Source: Sporobacter sp963663605 (GTDB taxonomy: Bacteria; Bacillota; Clostridia; Oscillospirales; Oscillospiraceae). Taken from it: a stretch of DNA of 64,000 bases. Numbering within the stretch: position 1 is the first letter of the stretch; the number at the start of each line of letters is the position of its first letter. Position numbers and translations under genes: made by a program. Below, piece after piece: positions 42,928-50,689 of this stretch. The notes beneath the pieces are model-generated. The model did no database searches and was not told the DNA's origin. It worked only from the letters and a program-made list of their open reading frames with translations. The stretch spans positions 682,001 through 746,000 of the forward strand of contig CAXXVF010000002.1 in NCBI GenBank assembly GCA_963663605.2, written 5' to 3'.

Positions 42928-43989
42928 ATGGCCAAAAAAACATCCCCGGACAAACAGGCGGCGCTCGAAGCGCTCAAAAACGACATCACAGCGGGCAGCC
43001 CCCAAAAGCTATACGTGTTCCACGGCGCCGAACGCTATCTTGCCGAGCACTACATCGGCAAGATGCGCGCGCTGCTGTGCCCCTCAGGCGCCAGCGACTT
43101 CAACTACCGGCGCTACGAAGGCAAAGGCCTTCCGGCCTCTGAGATCGCTGCGGCCTGCGAGACACTGCCGGTCTTTTCCGAACGCACGCTCGTCGAGGTG
43201 CATGATTTCGACCTGTTCAAGGCCGCCGAGCAGGAGCGCGAAACGCTTATAGCGCTTTTTTCCGATTTACCCGAGTACGTGTGCCTGATCTTCGTTTACG
43301 ACGTTTTGGAATACGCGCCGGACAACCGCCTTAAAAAACTGGCCGCCGCACTCAAAAAGGAAGCGTCCGTCGTGGAATTCACTGCGCCGCCGCAGCCCAA
43401 GCTCATCAAGTGGATCAAGACGCACGTCAAAGACTGCGGCAAACAGATCGACACGGAGACGGCGGAATACCTCGCCTTCACTACGGGCGGCCTCATGACG
43501 ACGCTCAACCTGGAGATCGAAAAGCTTTGCTTTTACGCGCCGGGCGATACCGTGACGCGCAAAGATATAGACGCGGTCGTCCCGGCGGTTCTCGACGCGG
43601 TATCCTGGAAACTGACGGACAACATCGTCAGCGGCAGATTCGACGATGCTTCGCGCGTCCTGTCTGATCTTATGAATATGCGCGAGCCGCCCCACAAGCT
43701 GATTTTCTCCATTACAATGACGCTGCGCCGGCTGATGGCCGCGCGTTTATGCCTCGATAACGCGCTCGGCGAAAACGACCTTATGCGCATGTGCGATATC
43801 CGTTTCAGTTTTCAGGCACGCAACCTCCTCGCGAGCGCGCGGAAAACAACGACGGCGCGCTGCGCGCGTTTCGTCCGCCTCTCTGCACAGACGGCTTTCA
43901 GCATGAATACGGGCAGCGATCCACAGCCGCTTCTGACGGAGCTTTTGATCCGTCTGGCTTCGTGTTATAAAGGATACGCGTCATGCTGA
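42928..43989 (+). CDS. holA: DNA polymerase III subunit delta
   Basis: A 353-residue clamp-loader subunit that opens the sliding clamp. VFHGAERYLAEHYIGKMR near the start and AFTTGGLMTTLNLEIEKL are typical of bacterial delta. GGAGG precedes the ATG. It follows comEC by 84 bases, the common Firmicute order, and its end overlaps the next gene by 7 bases. Confidence 0.92.
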   Translation: MAKKTSPDKQAALEALKNDITAGSPQKLYVFHGAERYLAEHYIGKMRALLCPSGASDFNYRRYEGKGLPASEIAAACETLPVFSERTLVEVHDFDLFKAAEQERETLIALFSDLPEYVCLIFVYDVLEYAPDNRLKKLAAALKKEASVVEFTAPPQPKLIKWIKTHVKDCGKQIDTETAEYLAFTTGGLMTTLNLEIEKLCFYAPGDTVTRKDIDAVVPAVLDAVSWKLTDNIVSGRFDDASRVLSDLMNMREPPHKLIFSITMTLRRLMAARLCLDNALGENDLMRMCDIRFSFQARNLLASARKTTTARCARFVRLSAQTAFSMNTGSDPQPLLTELLIRLASCYKGYASC

Positions 43990-44585
43990 AGGTTAAGGAA
44001 GTCATCGTTGTGGAGGGACGGCACGATAAAAACGCCGTAAAAGCCGCCGTCGATGCCGCAGTTGTGGAAACGTCCGGCTTCGGCGTTTTTTCCGACGACA
44101 AGAAGCTCGCGCTGCTACGTAAACTTGCCGACGCGCGCGGCCTCGTCATTTTGACGGACAGCGACAGCGCCGGTTTTCTGATCCGCAATCACTTAAAGGG
44201 ACGTTTGAACGAAAAAAGCGTCAAACACGCATACATACCGGACGTACCCGGCCGCGAACGCCGGAAACGCGCGCCGTCCAAAGAGGGCAAGCTCGGCGTC
44301 GAGGCGATGCGCCCGGACGTAATAATCGCGTCACTGCGCCGCGCGGGCGCGACCTTCGCCGAAGAAGACGCCGCGCCCCAAAAAGACGGCGAAATTACGA
44401 AGGCCGACCTGTACGAAGCGGGCCTTACGGGCCTTCCGGGCTGTACCGGAAGAAGGCTGTCTCTTCAAAAGGCGCTCGGCCTTCCCGAACGCCTTTCCCC
44501 CAACGCGTTTCTGGACGTACTTAACGCTCTTTATACAAAAACCGAGTTTTTCCGGCTCGTATCGCTTCACTGCGCGGAAATTTAG
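43983..44585 (+). CDS. Toprim-domain nuclease, ribonuclease M5-like (with DUF4093)
   Basis: A 200-residue protein. The N-terminal Toprim domain has VIVVEGRHDKNAV (catalytic Glu) and LVILTDSDSAG (DxD), as in RNase M5, which finishes 5S rRNA in Firmicutes; the C-terminal half is the DUF4093 region of RnmV-like proteins. In Bacillus rnmV is next to ksgA, which is not here, so the 5S role is only likely. It overlaps holA by 7 bases. Confidence 0.8.
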   Translation: MLKVKEVIVVEGRHDKNAVKAAVDAAVVETSGFGVFSDDKKLALLRKLADARGLVILTDSDSAGFLIRNHLKGRLNEKSVKHAYIPDVPGRERRKRAPSKEGKLGVEAMRPDVIIASLRRAGATFAEEDAAPQKDGEITKADLYEAGLTGLPGCTGRRLSLQKALGLPERLSPNAFLDVLNALYTKTEFFRLVSLHCAEI

Positions 44586-44610
44586 TCAAAATTGATTAAG
44601 CGTAAAAAAT

Positions 44611-44660
44611 AAGGCCGTTTTTTTGAAGGGCTGCTAATTGTTGTTGGCGGCCTTTTTTTA
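44611..44660 (+). terminator. Terminator of comEC-holA-Toprim genes
   Basis: AAGGCCG pairs with CGGCCTT around a 30-base loop and is followed by TTTTT. Confidence 0.6.
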
Positions 44661-44786
44661 GACCCCCAACATTTTGTATGTTCGTCGAACACTGTCGAAT
44701 ACCGCGTTTTTTTCCTGTGGCATTATTTGGCTGGATATGAAATAATCTCAATTGACCAGCTGAAAAAAAGAGAGGAGACGCGGGGG

Positions 44787-45080
44787 ATGCGGCATATGGA
44801 GATCTGTAAAAAAAGAACGCGTTTTGATGCGGATTGCGACTGCACGTTGGTTTATTATGTTACCGTCGACGAACTTTTTGACCCCCGCACCGGCATAGAG
44901 CTCGAATCCTTCGGCGTTGGCGTTACGATCTGCGAAAACGGAGAGACCGGCATCGTTCCGAACGTGACTTTCAGCAAGGCCGGGATTCTGTCTTTAGCCG
45001 ACCTGATCGCTTCGCATCTCGTTACGCCCGTTACCATTCGGGACATCGTGGAGGACTGGCTGTGCGCGGACGGCATATGA
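44787..45080 (+). CDS. DUF6514-like small protein
   Basis: A 97-residue protein of unknown function. YYVTVDELFDP, ESFGVGVTICENGETGIVPN and the ending TIRDIVEDWL follow the pattern of DUF6514 proteins, which are found in the Oscillospiraceae. The frame runs back to a TTG at 44727, but GAGGAG lies 9 bases before this ATG, so it is the better start; another ATG is 3 codons on. It has its own terminator and precedes nrdR. Confidence 0.6.
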   Translation: MRHMEICKKRTRFDADCDCTLVYYVTVDELFDPRTGIELESFGVGVTICENGETGIVPNVTFSKAGILSLADLIASHLVTPVTIRDIVEDWLCADGI

Positions 45081-45104
45081 TTTGTTGCACGTTCATAAAA
45101 AAAT

Positions 45105-45146
45105 AAGCATTTACATATCGAAGTTTGGTGTGTAAATGCTTTTTTA
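45105..45146 (+). terminator. Terminator of the DUF6514-like gene
   Basis: AAGCATTTACA pairs perfectly with TGTAAATGCTT, followed by TTTTT. It ends directly before the NrdR box. Confidence 0.85.
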
Positions 45147-45177
45147 TATACACAAAATATTGTGTATATGCTATAAT
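45147..45177 (+). promoter_or_regulatory. nrdR promoter with an NrdR box
   Basis: ACACAAAATATTGTGT (45150-45165), extended to 22 bases with one mismatch, matches the NrdR-box consensus and covers the -35 region; TATAAT is at 45172-45177. NrdR probably represses its own gene here. A second box in helical phase, usual at nrd genes, is not seen. Confidence 0.75.
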
Positions 45178-45239
45178 GATGTCTATAGCAAACACCATAC
45201 GGACCCATAAATAACATAAAAAGAGAACGGAGGTCCAGC

Positions 45240-45695
45240 ATGAAATGTCCATACTGCGGTTATTCCGAAAGCCGCGTCATTGACTCCAGGCCCGCCGAAG
45301 AAGGCGCAACCATACGCCGCCGCCGCGAATGCCTGTCCTGCCAGAAACGGTTCACCACCTATGAGATCATGGAACGCGTGCCTCTGATTGTTATCAAAAA
45401 GGACGGCAGCCGGCAGACCTTTGACAAAATGAAGATTTTAAACGGCCTGCTGCGCGCGTGCGAAAAGCGGCCCGTCGCGCTTTCCGATATGCAGCGGGTC
45501 GCCGACGAGATCGAACAGGAGCTACAAAACGCCCTTGAGCGCGAGATCGAATCAACGGTCATCGGCGAGCTCGTCATGAAAAAGCTCAAAGACCTCGACG
45601 AAGTCGCCTACGTCCGCTTCGCCTCCGTATACCGGCAGTTTAAAGACCTCAACACGTTTATGGCCGAGCTGAACAAGCTTTTAAAAGACAAATAA
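45240..45695 (+). CDS. nrdR: Transcriptional repressor NrdR
   Basis: A 151-residue repressor of ribonucleotide-reductase genes. The zinc ribbon MKCPYCG...CLSCQKRFTTYE (four cysteines) and an ATP-cone domain from about residue 45 (VIKKDGSRQTFDKMKILNGL) are complete; nucleotides bound there set repression. GGAGG precedes the ATG. An NrdR box over its promoter suggests autoregulation. No nrd genes are in the window. Confidence 0.97.
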   Translation: MKCPYCGYSESRVIDSRPAEEGATIRRRRECLSCQKRFTTYEIMERVPLIVIKKDGSRQTFDKMKILNGLLRACEKRPVALSDMQRVADEIEQELQNALEREIESTVIGELVMKKLKDLDEVAYVRFASVYRQFKDLNTFMAELNKLLKDK

Positions 45696-45701
45696 TATAG
45701 G

Positions 45702-45755
45702 CAAACTGGCGGGCAATAATCCGCTCAGGGCGCCGTCAGCCGGTTCAATCTTCAC
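45702..45755. repeat. Dispersed repeat, copy 2
   Basis: CTGGCGGGCAATAATCCGCT, then CAGGGCGCCGTCAGCCGGTT; same family as 29611-29665. It lies just after nrdR and before the convergent DUF4363 gene. Confidence 0.75.
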
Positions 45756-45761
45756 TTCCCA

Positions 45762-46142
45762 CTAAAAGATACTGCCGAACCGGATCTCTTCGATGGACGC
45801 AAGGCTTTCGATCCGCGCCCGCGCGGCCTGCGCCGCGCCTTTCACAGCGCCCGCCTCTCTTGCGTATACCTTTTCCAGAAGGCCGTAGAGCGCGTCCGTT
45901 GCCGATTCGATCTCCGGATGCCGCAAAACCAGATGCGTGTACGTGTCGCTGCCCGTCCAAAGCTTTGCCGCCGCTTCCGCTTTCTTTTCGGCCTCGGCCC
46001 AGTCTTCGTTTTGAGCGGAGCCTTCGGCCTCGCGAACGAGCGCGACGACGTCTTCCGTCAGCGCGTTCAGATAGTGGATATTGACGAACGCGGCCGCCAG
46101 CATTAAAATCAGGAAACATCCGACAATGATTTCTTTTTTCAT
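45762..46142 (-). CDS. DUF4363 family protein
   Basis: A 126-residue protein with one N-terminal membrane anchor (IIVGCFLILMLAAAFV) and an outside, helical, Ala/Glu-rich domain. DUF4363 proteins are usually encoded next to DUF421 membrane proteins in spore-formers, as here, and their role is unknown. The start codon overlaps the stop of the DUF421 gene (ATGA). Confidence 0.82.
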   Translation of the reverse strand: MKKEIIVGCFLILMLAAAFVNIHYLNALTEDVVALVREAEGSAQNEDWAEAEKKAEAAAKLWTGSDTYTHLVLRHPEIESATDALYGLLEKVYAREAGAVKGAAQAARARIESLASIEEIRFGSIF

Positions 46143-46819
46143 ACGGCGCTGTCCATAACGGCAAAGTAAACGCGGCCGAATTCGTCGACCGTCATCAAAT
46201 ATACGTCATCGATTTTTTTGATATTTCTGTTTTCCAGCTGGCCCTTGAGCCACCGGTCGTCAAAACCCATCAACAAGAGATTGTCCCTGAGCACGCGGCC
46301 CTGATTGATGATCATTACCGGATACCCGATATCGTCCGCCCGGACGCTCATCTGTTTTGGCGTCAGCGGCTGCTGGTCGGCGTACAGGAGCGTTGAGAGC
46401 GAGCCGTCCGGCTCCAGTACAGCGTATTTGATGGTGCTGATGTCTGTAATATTTTTCTTTCGCAGCTGTTCGGACAGCTCGTCAAGCGTTATCCGGTTCT
46501 TTCTCATTTCCTTCTGTTCGATCTCACCCTTTCGGATGACGATACAGGGCTTGCCGCATATAAATGCGCGCAGCTTGACGCTTCGTACAATCGTGCCGGA
46601 AATGAGCACCTCGCAGCACAAAAGCGTCAAAACGGGTATGAGCCCATATAATAGCGGGGTGCCGATATCCTGCAGCGGGTGCGCGGCAAGGTCCGAGATC
46701 AAAACGGCCACAACGAGCTCCGCCGGTTCGAGCTCACCGATCTGGCGTTTGCCCATGATCCTGAAAGAGATAATGATCGCCGCGTACAATATGAGCGTTC
46801 TGATGATCGCGATTGCCAC
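46139..46819 (-). CDS. DUF421 family membrane protein (YetF-like)
   Basis: A 226-residue protein with three N-terminal helices and a cytoplasmic domain of the YetF/DUF421 type; MGKRQIGELEPAELVVAVL and the later VIRKGEIEQKEMRKNRIT are typical. Function unknown; relatives are linked to spore germination or envelope. It starts with GTG and is translationally coupled to the DUF4363 gene. Confidence 0.9.
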   Translation of the reverse strand: MAIAIIRTLILYAAIIISFRIMGKRQIGELEPAELVVAVLISDLAAHPLQDIGTPLLYGLIPVLTLLCCEVLISGTIVRSVKLRAFICGKPCIVIRKGEIEQKEMRKNRITLDELSEQLRKKNITDISTIKYAVLEPDGSLSTLLYADQQPLTPKQMSVRADDIGYPVMIINQGRVLRDNLLLMGFDDRWLKGQLENRNIKKIDDVYLMTVDEFGRVYFAVMDSAV

Positions 46820-46979
46820 CGAATCACATCCAACGTCAAAATTAATATAAAAATATTATTTACCGGACGCCGCCGGGATATTTATATCCGTTATAGCGCG
46901 GCGCGTTTTGGTTTTACGATCCCTTCAAAGGTCTTTTTCAACACTGGTTGTGCGCGCAGGCGCATGGGAGGCTTTTACA

Positions 46980-48401
46980 ATGTCCATACATGAAGAATGC
47001 GGCGTTTTCGGTATCTACGATTCGGCCGGAAACTGTGCCTGGAGCACCTACTACGGGCTTTACGCCCTGCAGCACCGCGGTCAGGAGCAATGCGGGATCG
47101 CCGCCGTCAACGACCTGGAGCTGACCTGCTACCGGGATTCCGGCCTTGTCGGGGATGTCTTTTCCAAATCCATACTCAACGATCTTGGCGGCACTATGGC
47201 CATCGGCCATGTCCGCTATTCCACGACGGGCAGCTCCCGTCGTGAAAACGCCCAGCCGCTGACCCTCAAATACGTCAAGGGCTCTCTTGCGGTCGCACAC
47301 AACGGCAACCTGACCAACACGGATCAGCTCAAACTGGAATATGAATACAAAGGCGCGATTTTTCACACGACGACGGATTCGGAAGTCATCGCCTATATCA
47401 TCGCGCAGGAGCGGCTGCGCTGCGGAAGCGTCGAGGAAGCCGTAGGGCGGACGATGCACCATCTCGCAGGCGCTTACTCGCTCGTCGTCATGTCCTCGCG
47501 GAAACTGATCGCAGCGCGGGACCCCCTTGGCTTTCGGCCCCTGTGCATGGGCCGGCGCGGCGACGCGATCGTTTTCGCGTCGGAAAGCTGCGCCCTGGAC
47601 AGCGTCGGCGCGACGTTCGTCCGGGATATCGAACCCGGCGAGGTCGTCTGCGTGGAGGACGGCCGAATTACAAGCCTCAAAGACAACTGCGGCGGAAAAT
47701 CGCATTTGTGCATCTTTGAATACATCTACTTTTCCCGCCCCGACAGCATCATCGACAGTCAGAGCGTGCACGACTCGCGGATGCTCGCGGGCGCGTATCT
47801 CGCGGAAGAATACCCCATTAATGCCGACGTCGTCGTCGGCGTGCCGGACTCCGGCCTCGTCGCCGCCAAAGGCTATGCGCTGGCCTCCGGCATCCCCTTC
47901 AACGACGGCTTTATCAAAAACCGCTACGTCGCGCGCTCGTTCATCAAGCCCACGCAGGCCGACCGCGCGATGGCGGTCAAGCTGAAGCTCAATCCGCTGC
48001 GCTCTACGGTCGAAGGCAAACGCGTCGTGATGATCGACGATTCCGTCGTGCGGGGCACGACCTCCGGGCAGATCATCCGGCTTTTGCGCGATGCGGGCGC
48101 CAAAGAGGTGCATATGCTCTCCTCCGCGCCGAAATTCATCAGCCCCTGCTATTTCGGCACGGATATCCCTTCAAAAAACGAGCTTTTCGCAACGAGCCAC
48201 ACGACGGAAGAGATGCGGCGTATTATCGGCGCGGACAGCCTTGGTTTTTTGAGCATAAAAAACCTCCACAAAATCGCGCCGGACTCAAGATGCGGCTTTT
48301 GCGACGCCTGCTTTACGGAGAGCTACCCCATTCCGGTGGAGCATCTTGAAAACTGCGGCGGCTGTGAAGGCTGCGGCGGCGGAGGAGGCGAGGACCTGTG
48401 A
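46980..48401 (+). CDS. purF: Amidophosphoribosyltransferase
   Basis: A 473-residue enzyme for the first purine step (PRPP plus glutamine). The start MSIHEECGVFG places the catalytic Cys after a short propeptide to be cleaved, as in Bacillus PurF. The PRPP loop is VVMIDDSVVRGTTSGQ. The Fe-S ligand segment CGFCDACFTESYP is present near the end, followed by an odd Cys/Gly tail (NCGGCEGCGGGGGEDL). The frame runs 24 codons further back, but only this ATG has GGAGG. First gene before dapF. Confidence 0.96.
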   Translation: MSIHEECGVFGIYDSAGNCAWSTYYGLYALQHRGQEQCGIAAVNDLELTCYRDSGLVGDVFSKSILNDLGGTMAIGHVRYSTTGSSRRENAQPLTLKYVKGSLAVAHNGNLTNTDQLKLEYEYKGAIFHTTTDSEVIAYIIAQERLRCGSVEEAVGRTMHHLAGAYSLVVMSSRKLIAARDPLGFRPLCMGRRGDAIVFASESCALDSVGATFVRDIEPGEVVCVEDGRITSLKDNCGGKSHLCIFEYIYFSRPDSIIDSQSVHDSRMLAGAYLAEEYPINADVVVGVPDSGLVAAKGYALASGIPFNDGFIKNRYVARSFIKPTQADRAMAVKLKLNPLRSTVEGKRVVMIDDSVVRGTTSGQIIRLLRDAGAKEVHMLSSAPKFISPCYFGTDIPSKNELFATSHTTEEMRRIIGADSLGFLSIKNLHKIAPDSRCGFCDACFTESYPIPVEHLENCGGCEGCGGGGGEDL

Positions 48402-49228
48402 AACTGACGAAAATGCAGGGCGCGGGCAACGACTATATCTACATCAACTGCTTCGAGGAGACGGTGCCCGACCCCTCTTCCCTGTCCATAAAACTTTCCG
48501 ACCGGCATTTCGGCGTCGGCGGCGACGGGATCATCCTCATTTGCCCGTCTGAAAAAGCCGATTTTAAAATGCGCATGTTCAATTCGCTCGACGGCTCCGA
48601 GGCGCAGATGTGCGGCAACGGCATCCGCTGCTTCGGCAAATACGTCCATGACCGCGGCCTGACCGGGAAGACCGATCTCGATATCGAGACGCTCGCCGGT
48701 ATAAAACACTTGAAGCTCAACCTGGAGGGCGGCGTTGTCAAAACCGTCCGGGTCGACATGGGCGAGCCGGCCCTTGCGTCCGGACAGGTTCCGGTACTGA
48801 CCGACCTGTCCAGGTTTGTAGACCAGCCCGTCACCGTCGGCGAGGTCACCTACCGGATGACGTGCGTCAATATGGGCAATCCCCACGCCGTTACCTATGT
48901 GGAAGACGTCTCGTCGCTCGAGCTTCCGGTCATCGGCCCGCCGCTCGAAAATCACAGACTCTTCCCGGAACGCGCCAACATCGAATTCATCGAAGTGCTG
49001 GACGATCAAACGCTGCAGATGCGCGTTTGGGAGCGCGGCAGCGGCGAGACGCTCGCCTGCGGCACCGGCGCGTGCGCCAGCCTCGTCGCGTCCGTATTGA
49101 ACGGCAAAAGCCGGCGCCGCGCGCGTCTGATCCTTTTAGGCGGCGAGCTCGATATCGAATGGCGCGCGGCCGACAACCACGTATATATGACGGGACCGGC
49201 GGAATTCGTCTTCGACGCCGAAATTTGA
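48398..49228 (+). CDS. dapF: Diaminopimelate epimerase
   Basis: A 276-residue enzyme turning LL- into meso-diaminopimelate for lysine and peptidoglycan. Both catalytic cysteines are visible: AQMCGNGIRC (about residue 71) and LACGTGACA. It starts with GTG inside the purF stop (GTGA). The product of dapL downstream is its substrate. Confidence 0.96.
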   Translation: MKLTKMQGAGNDYIYINCFEETVPDPSSLSIKLSDRHFGVGGDGIILICPSEKADFKMRMFNSLDGSEAQMCGNGIRCFGKYVHDRGLTGKTDLDIETLAGIKHLKLNLEGGVVKTVRVDMGEPALASGQVPVLTDLSRFVDQPVTVGEVTYRMTCVNMGNPHAVTYVEDVSSLELPVIGPPLENHRLFPERANIEFIEVLDDQTLQMRVWERGSGETLACGTGACASLVASVLNGKSRRRARLILLGGELDIEWRAADNHVYMTGPAEFVFDAEI

Positions 49229-49232
49229 TATT

Positions 49233-49366
49233 CCCGCCCAAAATATTGTATAAGGGCCTTCGGCCCTTATGATCCCGGACAAATAATTGCGCGGCAAATC
49301 GCTCTTTTTTCAGAGGACGGCGGCGCGCCTTCGGCCTTGTAGGGGTCGATGCCCGCATCGACCCGT
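49233..49366. repeat. Two hairpin repeats between dapF and dapL
   Basis: ATAAGGGCCTTCGGCCCTTAT (49249-49270 region) between CCCGCCC and CCCGG flanks, and TAGGGGTCGATGCCCGCATC-GACCC (49340-49366). The same two types recur near 59.4-59.75 kb and 61.5-62.1 kb. Confidence 0.7.
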
Positions 49367-49437
49367 TATCCACCGTTATAATACAACAATCCAGACAAAA
49401 CCATCCATCTTATCGAATAAACTAAAGGAGAGTCTCA

Positions 49438-50655
49438 ATGGTCCGTTTAAACGAAAACTTTCTGAAACTTCCCGGAGGATATCTGTTTCCGGAGATCTCG
49501 CGCCGCGTCAAGGCCTTTTCTGCGGAAAACCCGCCGAAGCCGCTTATCAAGCTCGGCATCGGCGACGTAACGCAGCCGCTGTGCCCCGCCGTCATCGGCG
49601 CGATGCACAAAGCCACCGACGAAATGGCGAAAAAGGAAACCTTTAAAGGCTACAGCGACGATTCCTCCGGTTACGATTTTCTGAAAAACGTTATATCCGA
49701 TATGGATTACAAGGCGCGCGGCGCCGACATCACGCCGGACGAGATCTTCGTTTCCGACGGCGCGAAAAGCGACTGCGGCAATATCGGCGATATCTTTTCA
49801 TCGAGCAATACCGTCGCCGTCTGCGACCCGGTCTACCCTGTCTATGTCGACACAAACGTCATGTTCGGGCGCGCCGGAACGCTCATGGACAACGGTAAAT
49901 GGTCGGATATCGTCTATCTCCCCTGTACCGAGGAAAACGGCTTTTTCCCGGACCTGCCGGATAAAGTCCCCGACATTATCTATATCTGCTCCCCCAACAA
50001 CCCGACCGGCGCCACCGCAACAAAAGAGCAGCTGAAGGTCTGGGTCGATTACGCCAACGCAAACGGCAGCGTCATCCTGTTCGACTCGGCGTACGAGGCG
50101 TTTATAACAGACGCGTCCCTCCCGCACAGCATTTACGAGATCGAGGGCGCCAAATCGTGCGCCATCGAGTTCCGCAGCTTTTCAAAGACAGCCGGCTTTA
50201 CCGGCACGCGCTGCGCGTACACCGTCGTTCCCAACACGCTCGAGCGCGGCGGCGTGAAGCTGAACGCGCTGTGGATGCGCCGGCAGAATACGAAATTCAA
50301 CGGCGTGGCCTATGTCATCCAGCGCGCCGCCGAAGCCGTATACTCCCCCGAAGGGCAAAAACAGACAAAAGAGGCAATCGCCTATTATCTAAATAACGCC
50401 AAAACCATCCGCGACGGCTTGACAAAAGCCGGCATCACGGTCTACGGCGGCGTCAACGCGCCGTATATCTGGGCCAAAACGCCAAACGGCATGCCCTCCT
50501 GGGATTTCTTCGATCTGCTTTTGAAGAAGGCCTGCGTCGTCACGACGCCGGGCGCGGGATTCGGGCCGGCCGGCGAAGGGTTTATCCGCCTGACGGCTTT
50601 CGGCGACGCCGACTTAACGAAAGAAGCGGTCGGGCGCGTCGTCGGCGTGCTTTAA
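49438..50655 (+). CDS. dapL: LL-diaminopimelate aminotransferase
   Basis: A 405-residue PLP enzyme that makes LL-diaminopimelate from tetrahydrodipicolinate and glutamate in one step. LNENFLKLPGGYLFPEISRR at the start is diagnostic of DapL, as are the SPNNPTGATATKEQL and SFSKTAGFTGTRCAY segments (cofactor Lys). AAAGGAG precedes the ATG. Together with dapF it indicates the DapL route for lysine and cell wall, bypassing succinyl or acetyl intermediates. Confidence 0.97.
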   Translation: MVRLNENFLKLPGGYLFPEISRRVKAFSAENPPKPLIKLGIGDVTQPLCPAVIGAMHKATDEMAKKETFKGYSDDSSGYDFLKNVISDMDYKARGADITPDEIFVSDGAKSDCGNIGDIFSSSNTVAVCDPVYPVYVDTNVMFGRAGTLMDNGKWSDIVYLPCTEENGFFPDLPDKVPDIIYICSPNNPTGATATKEQLKVWVDYANANGSVILFDSAYEAFITDASLPHSIYEIEGAKSCAIEFRSFSKTAGFTGTRCAYTVVPNTLERGGVKLNALWMRRQNTKFNGVAYVIQRAAEAVYSPEGQKQTKEAIAYYLNNAKTIRDGLTKAGITVYGGVNAPYIWAKTPNGMPSWDFFDLLLKKACVVTTPGAGFGPAGEGFIRLTAFGDADLTKEAVGRVVGVL

Positions 50656-50689
50656 GCGCGCAAGCATTCATTTAGGAGGATTACGATTC

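Noticed and set aside
46938..48113. 391-codon open frame opposite purF
   Set aside because: Shadow of purF; no protein family likeness and no ribosome site.
49367..49437. Lysine riboswitch before dapL
   Set aside because: The region has only short hairpin repeats and a normal ribosome site; no room or match for the large lysine aptamer.
50656..50689. glmS ribozyme
   Set aside because: The gap is far too short for a ribozyme of about 150 bases.
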